A program made the translations under genes and the position numbers. The notes below the pieces were generated by a model. The model searched no databases and had not been told where the DNA came from. It saw nothing but the letters and a program-made list of their open reading frames with translations. Source: Richelia sp. SL_2_1 (GTDB lineage Bacteria; Cyanobacteriota; Cyanobacteriia; Cyanobacteriales; Nostocaceae). Taken from it: 32,080 nt of DNA. Within the stretch, counting starts at the first letter, position 1; the number at the start of each line of letters is the position of its first letter. Positions 16,342-24,843 of this stretch are shown here, one piece after another. Where the stretch lies: assembly GCA_012033205.1 (NCBI GenBank), contig JAAUSO010000074.1, positions 1-32,080 on the forward strand. The letters run 5' to 3'.

Positions 16342-16392
16342 AAAATCTAGATTCATACCCGGATTCAGCAACGTCCAAATAATTATGATTTT

Positions 16393-16426
16393 TCACTCCA
16401 ATAATTTTATTGGGGTGATTTTTTTG
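16393..16426 (+). terminator. Strong intrinsic terminator after the radical SAM operon
   Basis: A stem from tcactccaat (from 16393) pairing with attggggtga (to 16418) is followed directly by a run of eight or more T. This is a textbook rho-independent terminator for the plus strand. Confidence 0.82.
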
Positions 16427-16481
16427 TTTGTTAATATCTCAAATGGAGGAAAGTTTTGTACCCATAACCAGAGGATTATAT

Positions 16482-16523
16482 TCCCTGTCTGAAAGCATAA
16501 GTCCTCTGCAAGAGGACTGAAAA
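16482..16523 (-). repeat. Long interspersed repeat with agtcctct/agaggact hairpin, copy 1 (minus)
   Basis: It contains tccctgtctgaaagc and then a hairpin gtcctct-gca-agaggac. Its reverse complement matches 19038-19081 over about 42 bp with few differences. Confidence 0.7.
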
Positions 16524-16857
16524 TAGAGTGACTATAGTTTAATAAACTGACTAGGAATTTGTCAGTGTTTATCAAGGGTGATATTTGAGTATAGTAATTT
16601 TTATCAATGGATGAATTGTGACTATAAAATTGATGCATTTAACACAATATGAGGTTTAAATAGGATAATTATGTCTCTAAAAACGGTGATATACGATGAC
16701 AAATAGCAGAAAAATATCCACAAACTTGATGTCAATTTAAATAGATTCAGCATATTAATTGATAATATATTTTGACAATAAAATACATTAATTATGTCAC
16801 TATTTAGAATCAAAAAATATTGCACTTTAATAATTAATTAGAGATGATAGTAACAGG

Positions 16858-16891
16858 AAGAGGAAATTAAATTAAACCTCTAACCGCAAAC
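16858..16891 (+). promoter_or_regulatory. Conserved 5' leader element, copy 1
   Basis: A 34-bp stretch starting aagaggaaattaaattaa is identical to 17529-17562. It can form a small hairpin (agagg / cctct) and sits 27 bp upstream of the start codon of a Gly-Gly peptide gene, as the other copy does. Identity across copies suggests recent duplication, a regulatory role, or both. Confidence 0.6.
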
Positions 16892-16918
16892 GAAATCATT
16901 TTATTAGGAGTAATTACA

Positions 16919-17143
16919 ATGTCTAAGATTCAGATAGTTGATTTAAATGTTGAACAGATTGCTGCATTAACTGAGAATGAAGCGGCTACAATTCAAGGTG
17001 GATTAGATCCTACAACAGGTTCAGCTGCGCTTCTTTTCTTGGCGGTAGCAGGAGTAGCTTTAGCATCTCCTGTAGTAATAGTTGCAGGTGCAGCTGCTTC
17101 TATAATTGCATCTGGAATTGCTATCTCTAATGCCATCGAATAA
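16919..17143 (+). CDS. Gly-Gly leader bacteriocin-like peptide 1
   Basis: A 74-residue precursor. The leader MSKIQIVDLNVEQIAALTEN...IQGG ends in the double glycine at 27-28 (bacteriocin-type secretion leader, not Nif11). The core is very hydrophobic and rich in Ala, Val, Ile and Gly, with repeated AGVA/AGAAAS segments, and ends SNAIE. It has no cysteine and no XYG motif. A good ribosome-binding site (taggag) precedes the ATG. It is expected to be cut and exported by the C39-peptidase transporter encoded convergently downstream. It could be a membrane-active bacteriocin or a signal; function is unknown. Confidence 0.82.
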   Translation: MSKIQIVDLNVEQIAALTENEAATIQGGLDPTTGSAALLFLAVAGVALASPVVIVAGAAASIIASGIAISNAIE

Positions 17144-17323
17144 AAAGGCTTAAATCTTAATTAAAGATACCTAAAAGCTATCTGAAATTGTCAGAAAAAA
17201 TTTTGATTTAGGGCTTAAGAAATGTGCCTGTTGGCTATATTTTTTTTGCAAAATCAGGGTGCTTTCTATCAAAATATTGCTTTCTATTCTCAAAGAAAAT
17301 CATTATCTTAGGAGTCACTAAAA

Positions 17324-17488
17324 ATGTCTAGTATTGTTATCTCTGACTTACACCAAGAAAGCATATTGACAGATTTATTGGATGAAAAAATTGGTGCTAT
17401 ACAAGGTGGTTCTGCCGTTGTTATAGTAACAATAGGTCCGATAGTAGCTAGTTTGGCTGGGATTGCTACCTCTAATGCTATCAAATAA
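17324..17488 (+). CDS. Gly-Gly leader bacteriocin-like peptide 2 (54 residues)
   Basis: ATG at 17324 follows taggag at a normal distance. The product begins MSSIVISDLHQESILTDLLD and has a Gly-Gly site at residues 28-29 (AIQGG). The 25-residue core ends AGIATSNAIK. The leader is nearly the same as that of peptide 3, whereas the core end resembles peptide 1 (AISNAIE). The gene looks like a recombinant or shortened copy. It is short but clearly real given leader, ribosome-binding site and paralogues on both sides. Confidence 0.8.
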   Translation: MSSIVISDLHQESILTDLLDEKIGAIQGGSAVVIVTIGPIVASLAGIATSNAIK

Positions 17489-17528
17489 AATTCCTTAAAT
17501 CCTGATTTTAAGAGAGTTAAAAAAGAGA

Positions 17529-17562
17529 AAGAGGAAATTAAATTAAACCTCTAACCGCAAAC
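17529..17562 (+). promoter_or_regulatory. Conserved 5' leader element, copy 2
   Basis: Identical over 34 bp to 16858-16891, and again followed by a taggag ribosome-binding site and a Gly-Gly peptide gene. The middle peptide gene (17324) lacks this element and keeps only the cttaggagt part. Confidence 0.6.
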
Positions 17563-17591
17563 AAAACACTATTTTCTTAGGAGTACTTAAA

Positions 17592-17777
17592 ATGTCTAGT
17601 ATTGTTATTTCTGATTTAAATCAAGAAAGCATCTTAACAGATTTATCTGATGAACAAATTAATGCGATACAAGGTGGTATTACACCATTAGCAGCAGCAG
17701 CAGCAACAGCAGCAGTAGTATTATTAGTTGTTTATGTAAAAGGTTATGTAGATGGAGCTAAAAGTTGTAAGGCGTAA
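17592..17777 (+). CDS. Gly-Gly leader bacteriocin-like peptide 3
   Basis: A 61-residue precursor with leader MSSIVISDLNQESILTDLSD...AIQGG (Gly-Gly at 28-29). The 32-residue core is an alanine run (LAAAAATAAVVLL) followed by VVYVKGYVDGAKSCKA, with one cysteine near the end. The core differs strongly from peptides 1 and 2 although the leader is shared, as expected for a leader recognised by one exporter. It is the last plus-strand gene before the convergent secretion cassette. Confidence 0.82.
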   Translation: MSSIVISDLNQESILTDLSDEQINAIQGGITPLAAAAATAAVVLLVVYVKGYVDGAKSCKA

Positions 17778-17791
17778 ATAATTAAAGGTAT

Positions 17792-17827
17792 GTAGTAGGC
17801 GCTGTCTTCGCACTCAGCGCTTACTAC
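17792..17827. repeat. Intergenic inverted repeat (gtagtaggcgctg / cagcgcttactac)
   Basis: Thirteen-bp arms with one G-T mismatch (17792-17804 and 17815-17827) and a 10-nt loop. It lies 15 bp after peptide 3. There is no U-tract, so it is more likely a dispersed repeat than a classical terminator, though it could stabilise the mRNA end. Confidence 0.55.
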
Positions 17828-17991
17828 AAGCGACTTTTCAAGCTTTACTTTATCTAATGAACAAAACTAACAAGTTTATGGGAGCAACGCGAAAAAGTGA
17901 GATTGAGCTTTAGTTCTCAATTAAACCCCTATATTCGCAATAAAGCTAGGTAATATTAGTTTCCATTTAATTCCACCCAATCAAAATACTC

Positions 17992-18024
17992 AGAACCCCC
18001 ACTTATTTAATAAGTCGGGGTTCT
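17992..18024. terminator. Hairpin between convergent peptide and secretion genes
   Basis: agaacccc and acttat-type arms pair with ataagt and ggggttct, with one C-C mismatch and a 5-nt loop. On the minus strand it is followed by gagtatttt and would end the isomerase transcript; it lies 37 bp after that stop codon. Confidence 0.6.
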
Positions 18025-18060
18025 AGTTGTTCATAAATGATTTAAAACTGCTATATTACC

Positions 18061-18816
18061 TTACCCTTCTTGAACAGCCAAATTAAAATTATGCACAACT
18101 TCTACTTGCTGAACTTGCTGTTTCAACCATGCAGTATACAAATCTGATAAAATTTTAAAACGTAATTGATTATCCAATTCCTGTTGAATAATTTCTTCAA
18201 CAAAAATCAAATGAGCGCCTTTTGAAGTAATAATAGGTTTTAAAAGCTGTGGTGCTTTACTTGCAAAAACAGCAGGAGAAATTTCTGGTTTTAAATCTTT
18301 ACGATGTACTATACCTAAATATCCCCCCTTACGACGTAACTCTTTATCCTGAATATATTGACGAGCCACATCATAGAAGCTCATTTCTTCTTCTTTAATT
18401 GCATAATAAAGTTCCAACGCCAAATCTTCGTCATCCACAATCACCTCGTAAATAACTGCGCTGGTAAATTCAAGTTGATTTTCATAAAAATATTGTTCAA
18501 CTTTATTGCCAAAAAGATGATTCGCTAGTTTTGCAGAAATGACTGTATTTTGAACAATTTTTTCAAATTCATCTAAGGAAAGTCCTTGTTTTTCTAACCA
18601 TTTCCAAGTATCCGCAGCGCTATTTAGTTGATTTACTAAACGCAAGGTATCTGCTGTTTTCTGAAGTTCTTCTGTCTCTGCTTGGATACCAAATTCAACA
18701 GCAGCATTTTCAATAATTTTGCGATTGACAATTCCTTCAATAATATCTGGAATTTTGGAAGATAACTTGACTTGTTGAAGAATTTCTTTGTTGGTAATGC
18801 TAATAGATTGTGACAT
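18061..18816 (-). CDS. Parvulin-type peptidylprolyl isomerase of the peptide secretion cassette
   Basis: A 251-residue protein without a signal peptide. The N-terminal ~115 residues are a helical SurA-N-like segment (IPDIIEGIVNRKIIENAAVE, TWKWLEKQGLSLDEFEKIVQ). Residues about 120-210 form a PpiC-type rotamase domain (YYAIKEEEMSFYDVARQYI, KGGYLGIVHRKDLKPEISPAVF, APQLLKPIITSKGAHLIFVEE). An aggaaa ribosome-binding site precedes the ATG. Such isomerases are commonly found beside HlyD and C39-ABC exporter genes of cyanobacterial bacteriocin loci, where they probably help hold or fold the cargo in the cytoplasm. It is separated from hlyD by 372 bp that contain a dispersed repeat. Confidence 0.85.
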   Translation of the reverse strand: MSQSISITNKEILQQVKLSSKIPDIIEGIVNRKIIENAAVEFGIQAETEELQKTADTLRLVNQLNSAADTWKWLEKQGLSLDEFEKIVQNTVISAKLANHLFGNKVEQYFYENQLEFTSAVIYEVIVDDEDLALELYYAIKEEEMSFYDVARQYIQDKELRRKGGYLGIVHRKDLKPEISPAVFASKAPQLLKPIITSKGAHLIFVEEIIQQELDNQLRFKILSDLYTAWLKQQVQQVEVVHNFNLAVQEG

Positions 18817-19037
18817 GATATTTTCCTAAGTTATGAACTGATTTATCAATTTTCGAGTATTTCAAGTTTTACCCATCGTAAATTCTCAACCTTGGTAGGT
18901 TGATTTTGTCTGTGCAAGTATGGTGATTTAAAAAGTTTGCTCAGAGGTTGTTTTCCCTGTCTTACTTATTACCCAAAATGGTTGTAGATTCTCTCAGGTA
19001 AAAGCATCCCAATTTTTAAAAAAGGCTTTTTCAAGAG

Positions 19038-19081
19038 TTTTCATAGTCCTCTATTAGAGGACTCTAGCTTTCAGGCAGGGA
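19038..19081 (+). repeat. Long interspersed repeat with agtcctct/agaggact hairpin, copy 2 (plus)
   Basis: Contains agtcctct-att-agaggact and then ctagctttcaggcaggga. It is the inverted counterpart of 16482-16523. It lies in the gap between hlyD and the isomerase; the rest of that gap (18817-19188) shows no gene. Confidence 0.7.
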
Positions 19082-19188
19082 TTTACAATTCCTGCTTATT
19101 CATGTGAAATTGCTATACTCCTTTTCAAGCATTCTCTAAGAGGAATCTAACATATTTTGGATAATAAATATGACTTTTAAAACATCAA

Positions 19189-20709
19189 CTAAAGCTTTAA
19201 ATCTCCCTCTTGTAACTTCTTAAATGGGTCTAGTAGAAAATCAATAATCCGACGTTGACGTACTATTACTTCTGCTGTTGCTGTATCACCAGGACGCAAG
19301 GGAATACATTTATCTTTACTAGGAATACAATCACTTTTCAGGGAAATTTCTAAGTTATATGCAGCAACTTTTCCATTAGGTGTATCCACCTGTGAGGTAG
19401 TAGGAGAAATTTCTAATAATTCCCCTTCAATAATTCCATAATCTTGAAATGGATAGGCATCAAATTTAATTTTTACTGGTAATCCTTTGCGTAGAGAACC
19501 ACTTTCTGTAGTAGCCATTTGAGCGCGAATAATTAGCGGTGAACCTGCGGGAGCAATTTCTGCTACTCTTGTACCAGCTTGGACAACAGAACCGGGACGT
19601 TGAATTGGTAGTTGAAAAACTCTACCTGGAATGGGTGATTTTATCACTCGCTGCTGTGATTGCAACTGCAAGCTATTTATTTGACTCTTAGTTTGAGCAA
19701 TTTCTGATTGTAACGTTGTCATTTCTGTTTCTAAATTTTTTAATTGCTCCTCGCTTTTGAGTAAAGCAATTTTTCCAGAATGAGTTAAGGTTTGAGAACT
19801 TCTTTGTTGTTCTTTTAAACGTAAATAAGCTTGTTCAATTTCTGCCTTTGCTTGGCGAATTGTGCGCTGATAGCTGCTTTTCTGTTCTGCTAAACGGAGA
19901 TGTGCTTGTTTAATATCCGATTTACTTTGTTCGTATAATTTCTGTCTTTCTTTGGCTATATCTCGCTTATCTACAACATTAATTTCTGCAACAGCACCTT
20001 CTTGTTTAAGTTTGCTATAGCGTTCTACCTCTCTTTGGGCGCTTTCTAAACTATTTTCTAATAATTTATTTGCAGTTTGGGTTTCCTCAATACTTTGCTG
20101 TGCTTGATTAACTTGTGTTTGCTTTTCTTCTTGTTTTACTTCATAGGAATTTTTGAGCGCGAGAAAATTTTGTTGTGCTTGTTCAATTTGTGCTTGTTTT
20201 TCTAGCTCTTGAGCTTGATTCTGTTGACGCTGCGTAGCTAAAGATACTACTAGCTGGTTTTTCAAAATATTTAATTGCGATCGCCTGTTAACTTGTCCTT
20301 CTAATTTGTCTTTTCCCTGACGTAATTCTGCCTGAACTAATTCTGAATCTAAAATTAATATTGGCTCTCCTGGTTTGACTAATTCGCCTTCTTTTACGGG
20401 AATAGCTGCAACAGTTCCTGCAACTGCACTATCTAATTTTGTTGTTTTACCTTTTGGTTCTAATTGTCCTCTGGCTGTTCCTGTTTCATCTACTTTTGAT
20501 AACATTGCCCAAGGTAATGTGATGGAAACAAAGATGAATAAAAAATATAGTATTCCTCTTGTCCAAACTATAGGTAAACTATCAAGTAATTCTTTGCTAG
20601 CTTCAGACCAATCTTCAGATAATGTCGTTACTTTCTGCGGATAAATACTAGTTGATATATTGTTATTTTCGTATGGTATTTGTACTTGATTATTAGATGA
20701 ATTAGACAT
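19189..20709 (-). CDS. HlyD-family membrane fusion protein of a type I secretion system
   Basis: A 506-residue periplasmic adaptor. It has a cytoplasmic N-terminus, one transmembrane helix (about 51-70, RGILYFLFIFVSITLPWAML) and a lipoyl/barrel-sandwich half (VAGTVAAIPVKEGELVKPGEPILIL). Long Gln/Glu-rich coiled coils follow (about 125-345), then the second lipoyl half (IKSPIPGRVFQLPIQRPGSVVQAG) and a beta-barrel region ending RPGDTATAEVIVRQRRIIDFLLDPF. It should link the inner-membrane C39-ABC transporter, encoded 117 bp upstream on the same strand, to an outer-membrane TolC-type channel that is not in this window. The length is normal and the frame is intact. Confidence 0.93.
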   Translation of the reverse strand: MSNSSNNQVQIPYENNNISTSIYPQKVTTLSEDWSEASKELLDSLPIVWTRGILYFLFIFVSITLPWAMLSKVDETGTARGQLEPKGKTTKLDSAVAGTVAAIPVKEGELVKPGEPILILDSELVQAELRQGKDKLEGQVNRRSQLNILKNQLVVSLATQRQQNQAQELEKQAQIEQAQQNFLALKNSYEVKQEEKQTQVNQAQQSIEETQTANKLLENSLESAQREVERYSKLKQEGAVAEINVVDKRDIAKERQKLYEQSKSDIKQAHLRLAEQKSSYQRTIRQAKAEIEQAYLRLKEQQRSSQTLTHSGKIALLKSEEQLKNLETEMTTLQSEIAQTKSQINSLQLQSQQRVIKSPIPGRVFQLPIQRPGSVVQAGTRVAEIAPAGSPLIIRAQMATTESGSLRKGLPVKIKFDAYPFQDYGIIEGELLEISPTTSQVDTPNGKVAAYNLEISLKSDCIPSKDKCIPLRPGDTATAEVIVRQRRIIDFLLDPFKKLQEGDLKL

Positions 20710-20826
20710 AAAATATTTTAGATTTTAGCTTTGAGGGTGTGAATTACAAGAAGAGATTTATCAGATATTTATCAGATATTTATAAAAAATTATGACGATA
20801 CTTTTATCTTTTCATCTCTTGGTTAA

Positions 20827-21105
20827 TTATGCAGCGTTATCTAACTGCTGTTGATTCAAATAATAATAATGTCCGCGTTTTGTCATTAACTCTTGATGAT
20901 TTCCAGTTTCAATTAACACACCTTTATCTAACACTAAAATTAAATCAGCATTCCTGACTGTAGAAAGGCGATGGGCTATTATTAATGTGGTTCTTCCTTG
21001 CAAAATTGTGTTGAAATTATTTTGAATGATTCTTTCCGATTCAGTGTCTAAATGAGAAGTTGCTTCATCTAAAATAAGTAACTTGGGATTACCTAATAAA
21101 GCCCT
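20827..21105 (-). pseudogene. Detached 3' end of the C39-ABC exporter gene (Walker B, switch His)
   Basis: This minus-strand frame continues the exporter after a one-base shift. Just after the point where the main frame reads IAIAGLY-stop, it reads [20 protein letters not shown] (Walker B and D-loop), then [20 protein letters not shown] (switch His) and a normal ending QQQLDNAA. All these are required for ATP hydrolysis. Restoring one base at the GCGATCGCA-GGG junction (about 21102-21107) rejoins the two parts into a 905-residue protein. Confidence 0.85.
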
Positions 21106-23543
21106 GCGATCGCAATTCTTTGTCTTTGTCCTCCAGATAGCATTCCTCCACCTTCTCCTATTTGGGTTTCATACCCCATTGGCAATTTTTTAATAAAATC
21201 ATCTGCACCTGCTAATCGTGCTGATTCGATAATTTCTTCTAAGCTAGCACTGGGATATCCTAAACTAATATTTTCCCGAATTGTGCCACCAAATAAAAAT
21301 GTATCTTGGTCAACTACTCCTATCTGTTGACGCAGGGAACGTAGAGATATACTACTAATATCTTGTCCGTCAATTAAAATTTTGCCATCGGTGGCAGGAT
21401 ACAAGCCCAAAACTAATTTTGAAATTGTTGTTTTACCAGAGCCACTACGCCCTACTAGTGCTACCATTTGTCCGGGTTTGATTGTAAAAGTTAGATTTTC
21501 AATAATATTCAAATCGCTTTCTGGATGATAGCGAAATGTCACATTCTCAAAGCAAATTTGACCCTGGATTGGTGGCAGAGATTGTCTCACTTGGTGCTGT
21601 AAATCTTCTTCTGGTTCTGCATCTAAAACATCGTTAATTCTTTCTACAGCAATCATGACTTCCTGCAATTCGTTCCATAACACTGTTAACCGTTGGAAGG
21701 GTCTGATAATATTCCCTACTAACATATTAAATGCTACTAATTGACCAATCGTGAGTTGATTTTGAATCACCAACCATGCACCATACCACAATAAAGTAGT
21801 TGTAACTATCGCTTCAATTGTATTACTAAATATTTGCAGACGATTACCGATAACTTGTCCAGAAAAATTGGTTTTAACTTCTTTATTTAGTAGTTCTTCC
21901 CAATGCCAGCGTACTGTCTGTTCTATTGCTGTAGCTTTCACTGTTCGCACACCAGAAAGAACTTCAATCAGATAACTACTTTCCTTCGCTACAGCATTAA
22001 ATATTTCTCGCGAAATTTTCTGTAAAAATGGGGTGGCAATTAATGCTAATAATGCAAAAGGTGGCACGATTATCAATGACAATAAAGCCATTTTCCAACT
22101 GTACCAAAACATTAATCCTAAATAGATAACTACAGTTACTAAATCTAAGAGAATGGATAGTGCTTCTCCAGAGAGAAAGCGTTGAATTTTTCTGTTTTCT
22201 TGTAGTCTGGAAATAATATCTCCGACATAACGAGATTCAAAAAAATCTAAGGGTAAACGTAAAGTATGGCGAATAAAACCAATAATTAAAGCAACATCTA
22301 TACGGTTTGCTGTATGGTCGAGAAGATATTGCCGTAACCCAGTCATTGCCACCCGAAATAAGCTAAATATGAGTAATCCTAAACCAACTGCTGTTAAAGT
22401 TAATTCTGAACGTTGAACTACTACTCTATCTAAAATCAACTGAGTAAATAAAGGTGTAATTAATCCAAATACTTGAATAAAAATGGAAGCCATAAATACC
22501 TCAAACATTACCAAACTATGAGGTTTGATTAACTCAAAAAATTGCCAGAATGGAGTAGTTGTTTCTTTCGCTTCCTTAAAAAATACTGTAGGTTGTAGTA
22601 ACAATGCGTATCCAGTCCAATCTGCTTGAAATTCCCGATGAGTTAGGTTGCGCTGACCGATCGCAGGGTCTGCAACTATGACATACTTTTTGGTAATCTC
22701 GTAGACAACAATGTAATGTTTGCCTTCCCAATGTGCGATCGCAGGTAATTTTTGCTTGGCTAACTGGTTGAGACTGGCTTTGACTGGTCTGGTGTTAAAT
22801 CCGATACTTTCTGCTGCTGTTGATAATCCCCGCAGAGATGCACCATTGCGATCGACGTTGGCAATATCTCGGATACGATTGATACTAAAGTTCTTACCCC
22901 AATACTTGGATACCATCACCAAACAAGCTGCTCCACAGTCGGATGCACTTTGTTGAGCAAAGAATGGATACCTTTTAGTTACACGCTGCCATAAATGCCC
23001 TACCTGTTGTGAGGGGTTGGGAAAGTAAGCTTTGCTGACTTTTTTCTCTAGCTTCGATGTTGCTGGAGGAATTTGAGGAGATGGGGAAATAGGAAGAGCA
23101 GAAGATGGAATTATGGTATCAGATTTTACTACTAGAGAATTGAGCTTTTGTGCTTGTGTTTGTAAGTAGTCGTAAATTTGCGGATACTTTGTTATCAAGG
23201 GTGACAGTGTTTCCTGCGAAATAAAGGCAAGATGTAAGTTGACACTAGCTCTTGCTGTATAAGCTTTAAAAGCAGTTTCCTTAAACAAGGTAAATTCACC
23301 AAATGACGCTCCTACCTCCAAGGTTGTAATCAGTTCACCTGCATCATCAAGTAATCTGACTTTACCTGCAAGCACAATATAAATACCTGCTTCAACATCC
23401 GTACCTTGCCAAAATTTTCCTACCTTGGGAGTAAGAGATTTAACTTGTTTAAGACAGTGCTGCAAGTCTTCTGGGGAGAGAGCAGAACCTAATGTAGTGC
23501 TTAATTGCTGCGAAGACAGCGAATCTGATAAATATTGCGTCAT
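21093..23543 (-). CDS. cNMP-binding/C39-peptidase/ABC peptide exporter, frameshifted near 3' end
   Basis: The main frame encodes 816 residues. A cNMP-binding (CAP-ED-like) domain at about 30-140 is followed by a C39 peptidase at about 185-320, with catalytic C203 (SDCGAACL), H276 (GKHYIVV) and D292 (ADPA). A six-helix ABC membrane domain follows (about 340-620), and then a nucleotide-binding domain with Walker A (GRSGSGKTT, 698-706) and signature LSGGQ (802-806). The C39 domain would cut Gly-Gly leaders such as those of the five precursors at 13705-17777 while exporting the cores. The frame then stops early at 21093 through a one-base loss. As written it lacks Walker B and would be inactive. 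The defect may be a real mutation or a sequencing error. It lies 46 bp downstream of a DNA-binding protein gene and upstream of hlyD. Confidence 0.9.
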   Translation of the reverse strand: MTQYLSDSLSSQQLSTTLGSALSPEDLQHCLKQVKSLTPKVGKFWQGTDVEAGIYIVLAGKVRLLDDAGELITTLEVGASFGEFTLFKETAFKAYTARASVNLHLAFISQETLSPLITKYPQIYDYLQTQAQKLNSLVVKSDTIIPSSALPISPSPQIPPATSKLEKKVSKAYFPNPSQQVGHLWQRVTKRYPFFAQQSASDCGAACLVMVSKYWGKNFSINRIRDIANVDRNGASLRGLSTAAESIGFNTRPVKASLNQLAKQKLPAIAHWEGKHYIVVYEITKKYVIVADPAIGQRNLTHREFQADWTGYALLLQPTVFFKEAKETTTPFWQFFELIKPHSLVMFEVFMASIFIQVFGLITPLFTQLILDRVVVQRSELTLTAVGLGLLIFSLFRVAMTGLRQYLLDHTANRIDVALIIGFIRHTLRLPLDFFESRYVGDIISRLQENRKIQRFLSGEALSILLDLVTVVIYLGLMFWYSWKMALLSLIIVPPFALLALIATPFLQKISREIFNAVAKESSYLIEVLSGVRTVKATAIEQTVRWHWEELLNKEVKTNFSGQVIGNRLQIFSNTIEAIVTTTLLWYGAWLVIQNQLTIGQLVAFNMLVGNIIRPFQRLTVLWNELQEVMIAVERINDVLDAEPEEDLQHQVRQSLPPIQGQICFENVTFRYHPESDLNIIENLTFTIKPGQMVALVGRSGSGKTTISKLVLGLYPATDGKILIDGQDISSISLRSLRQQIGVVDQDTFLFGGTIRENISLGYPSASLEEIIESARLAGADDFIKKLPMGYETQIGEGGGMLSGGQRQRIAIAGLY

Positions 23544-23589
23544 AAAATTCTAAATCTCGAATGAATTTGGATATGTCTTAGATGTGGAA

Positions 23590-24189
23590 TTATTTTTCCG
23601 GTTCCAAAAGAAAAAATTCGTTATAATCTGGTGAATTCTCAACTCTAAGGTCGGAGATGGAGATTTTTGCTCCTGAAGTTTTCTCCGTATTTTCACTTTC
23701 CGATTGATTGGGTTTGGGAATTGTCGATAATCCCATCTGTTTGAGAACTCGTTTGAGATGGCGATCGCTAACTTCAATTCCCAATTCTTTGGCTAAGTGT
23801 TTTCTTAACCAGCTAACTGTCCAACGTCTAAATCCATAACCACAGTCACGGGGACTTTGGGAAAGCAATTCTTGCAAACGTTCTACATATTCCTGATTAA
23901 TTGCTTTCGGACGACCTAAAGGACAATCTTGCCATTGATGAGCCATTCCAGTTCGAGCAATGTGCATCCAATGTCTGACCGTTGCCGGACAACAACCTAA
24001 TATTTGACAAATTTCCGTTTGGGTTTTACCTTCATCTGCTAACAACATAATATTTATTCTCTGATGATAGGAGTTGGACAAATTTTCTTGTTGTTTTTGT
24101 TGCAAGAATTTGCGTTGAAATGCTGTGAGGTATTTACCTGTTGAAATATTGATAGTATTCACTTCTGTTTGTTCAAAATTGTTGGACAT
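23590..24189 (-). CDS. IS630-type winged-helix DNA-binding protein leading the secretion operon
   Basis: A 199-residue protein from the ATG at 24189 (a GTG one codon earlier is also possible). Residues about 20-145 resemble the N-terminal helix-turn-helix region of IS630-family transposases: FQRKFLQQKQQ, MLLADEGKTQTEICQILGCCPATVRHW, a GRPKAI linker, and the second winged helix GYGFRRWTVSWLRKHLAKELGIEVSDRHLKRVLKQMGL. There is no DDE catalytic domain. A unique acidic/polar tail ends SPDYNEFFLLEPEK. It is 46 bp upstream of the exporter gene, with intact frame and no inverted repeats nearby. It therefore looks like a domesticated regulator of the cassette rather than a broken transposase, but that role is inference. 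Confidence 0.78.
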   Translation of the reverse strand: MSNNFEQTEVNTINISTGKYLTAFQRKFLQQKQQENLSNSYHQRINIMLLADEGKTQTEICQILGCCPATVRHWMHIARTGMAHQWQDCPLGRPKAINQEYVERLQELLSQSPRDCGYGFRRWTVSWLRKHLAKELGIEVSDRHLKRVLKQMGLSTIPKPNQSESENTEKTSGAKISISDLRVENSPDYNEFFLLEPEK

Positions 24190-24603
24190 CACAGTCTCAT
24201 CTGTGTATTTTTGGTTAGGCTTATATCTTGTAAGTTGATAACTTTTAATGCAGCCTATAGTCTGGAGTGAAGATATTTACTAAGCTCATTTTTAACTAAT
24301 TTAGTTTGATACATTTTGATTGTAAAAACAACTTTTAAGCATCAAATAAATCACAAAAATTTTACATTTAGTACTTCACCTTAATCACTACACTGGGAAT
24401 AAGTATATTTCCGTATTGGATAAGCACAAATGACCAATTGTAAATCCAAAAGGAATAGAGTATAAAAAATTATAAAACATCTGCATATACTTAAGTAGGT
24501 ATAAACAATAAATGCGATACATTATTAGACATTTATGGATTTGACAAGCTTGTGTAGGATGGTAATGGGTATAACGAAAACGAAATTGCTTCCATCCCAA
24601 CCA
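24190..24603. other. Upstream region of the secretion operon
   Basis: About 410 bp, AT-rich. It should contain the promoter of the minus-strand operon starting at 24189. A 70-codon minus frame (24388-24600) has no ribosome-binding site or recognisable features. No convincing promoter boxes were singled out. Confidence 0.4.
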
Positions 24604-24690
24604 TCACCACAAACCGATTGATGTAAAATCAGCCCAATATAAAGAATTGAGCTACTTTTTATTGTCTCCGAGATAGCTTTGCATCATGCG
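24604..24690 (-). pseudogene. Decayed CHAT-protein 3' end, remnant 1
   Basis: The minus strand encodes KAISETIKS-like sequence and, after a frame change, WADFTSIGLW-stop (24636-24604). These match the C-terminus of CHAT proteins (compare LKTMKQHPNPVDWAAFTMIG of the intact gene and LETMKKYPNPQDWAGFTSIG of remnant 2). DNA similarity to remnant 2 continues across the indel. Only the last ~30 codons survive. Confidence 0.65.
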
Positions 24691-24699
24691 ATTGCTTAA

Positions 24700-24843
24700 T
24701 TATATAGGTGCTTTTACAGAAGGTTCTGTTCGCAAATTACTTCTACTATCTAAGGTTGCGGGACGAGCGATCGCTGGCAATACTCCAGTCATCAATGTTC
24801 CTAAAGTCAATAATCCTGCTGTCAATTTTGTTGTTAAACGCAT
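24700..24843 (-). pseudogene. Truncated secreted SH3-type protein
   Basis: ATG at 24843 follows a good aggaga ribosome-binding site. The product is 47 residues: signal peptide MRLTTKLTAGLLTLGTLMTG...AIARPA, then SRSNLRTEPSVKAPI, the start of a bacterial SH3 domain (pattern N-x-R-xx-P-S-xx-S/A-P-I/V). It stops at once where the CHAT remnant begins, so a deletion seems to have joined the start of an SH3-protein gene to the end of a CHAT gene. A longer frame from 25035 overlaps the next gene and is not needed. Confidence 0.6.

Noticed and set aside
16393-16825. Two small minus-strand frames upstream of the Gly-Gly peptides
   Set aside because: They cover the intrinsic terminator and a dispersed repeat, with low-complexity products and no start signals.
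24388-24600. 70-codon minus-strand frame
   Set aside because: No ribosome-binding site, Tyr/Phe/Cys-rich shadow-like composition, lies in the promoter region of the secretion operon.
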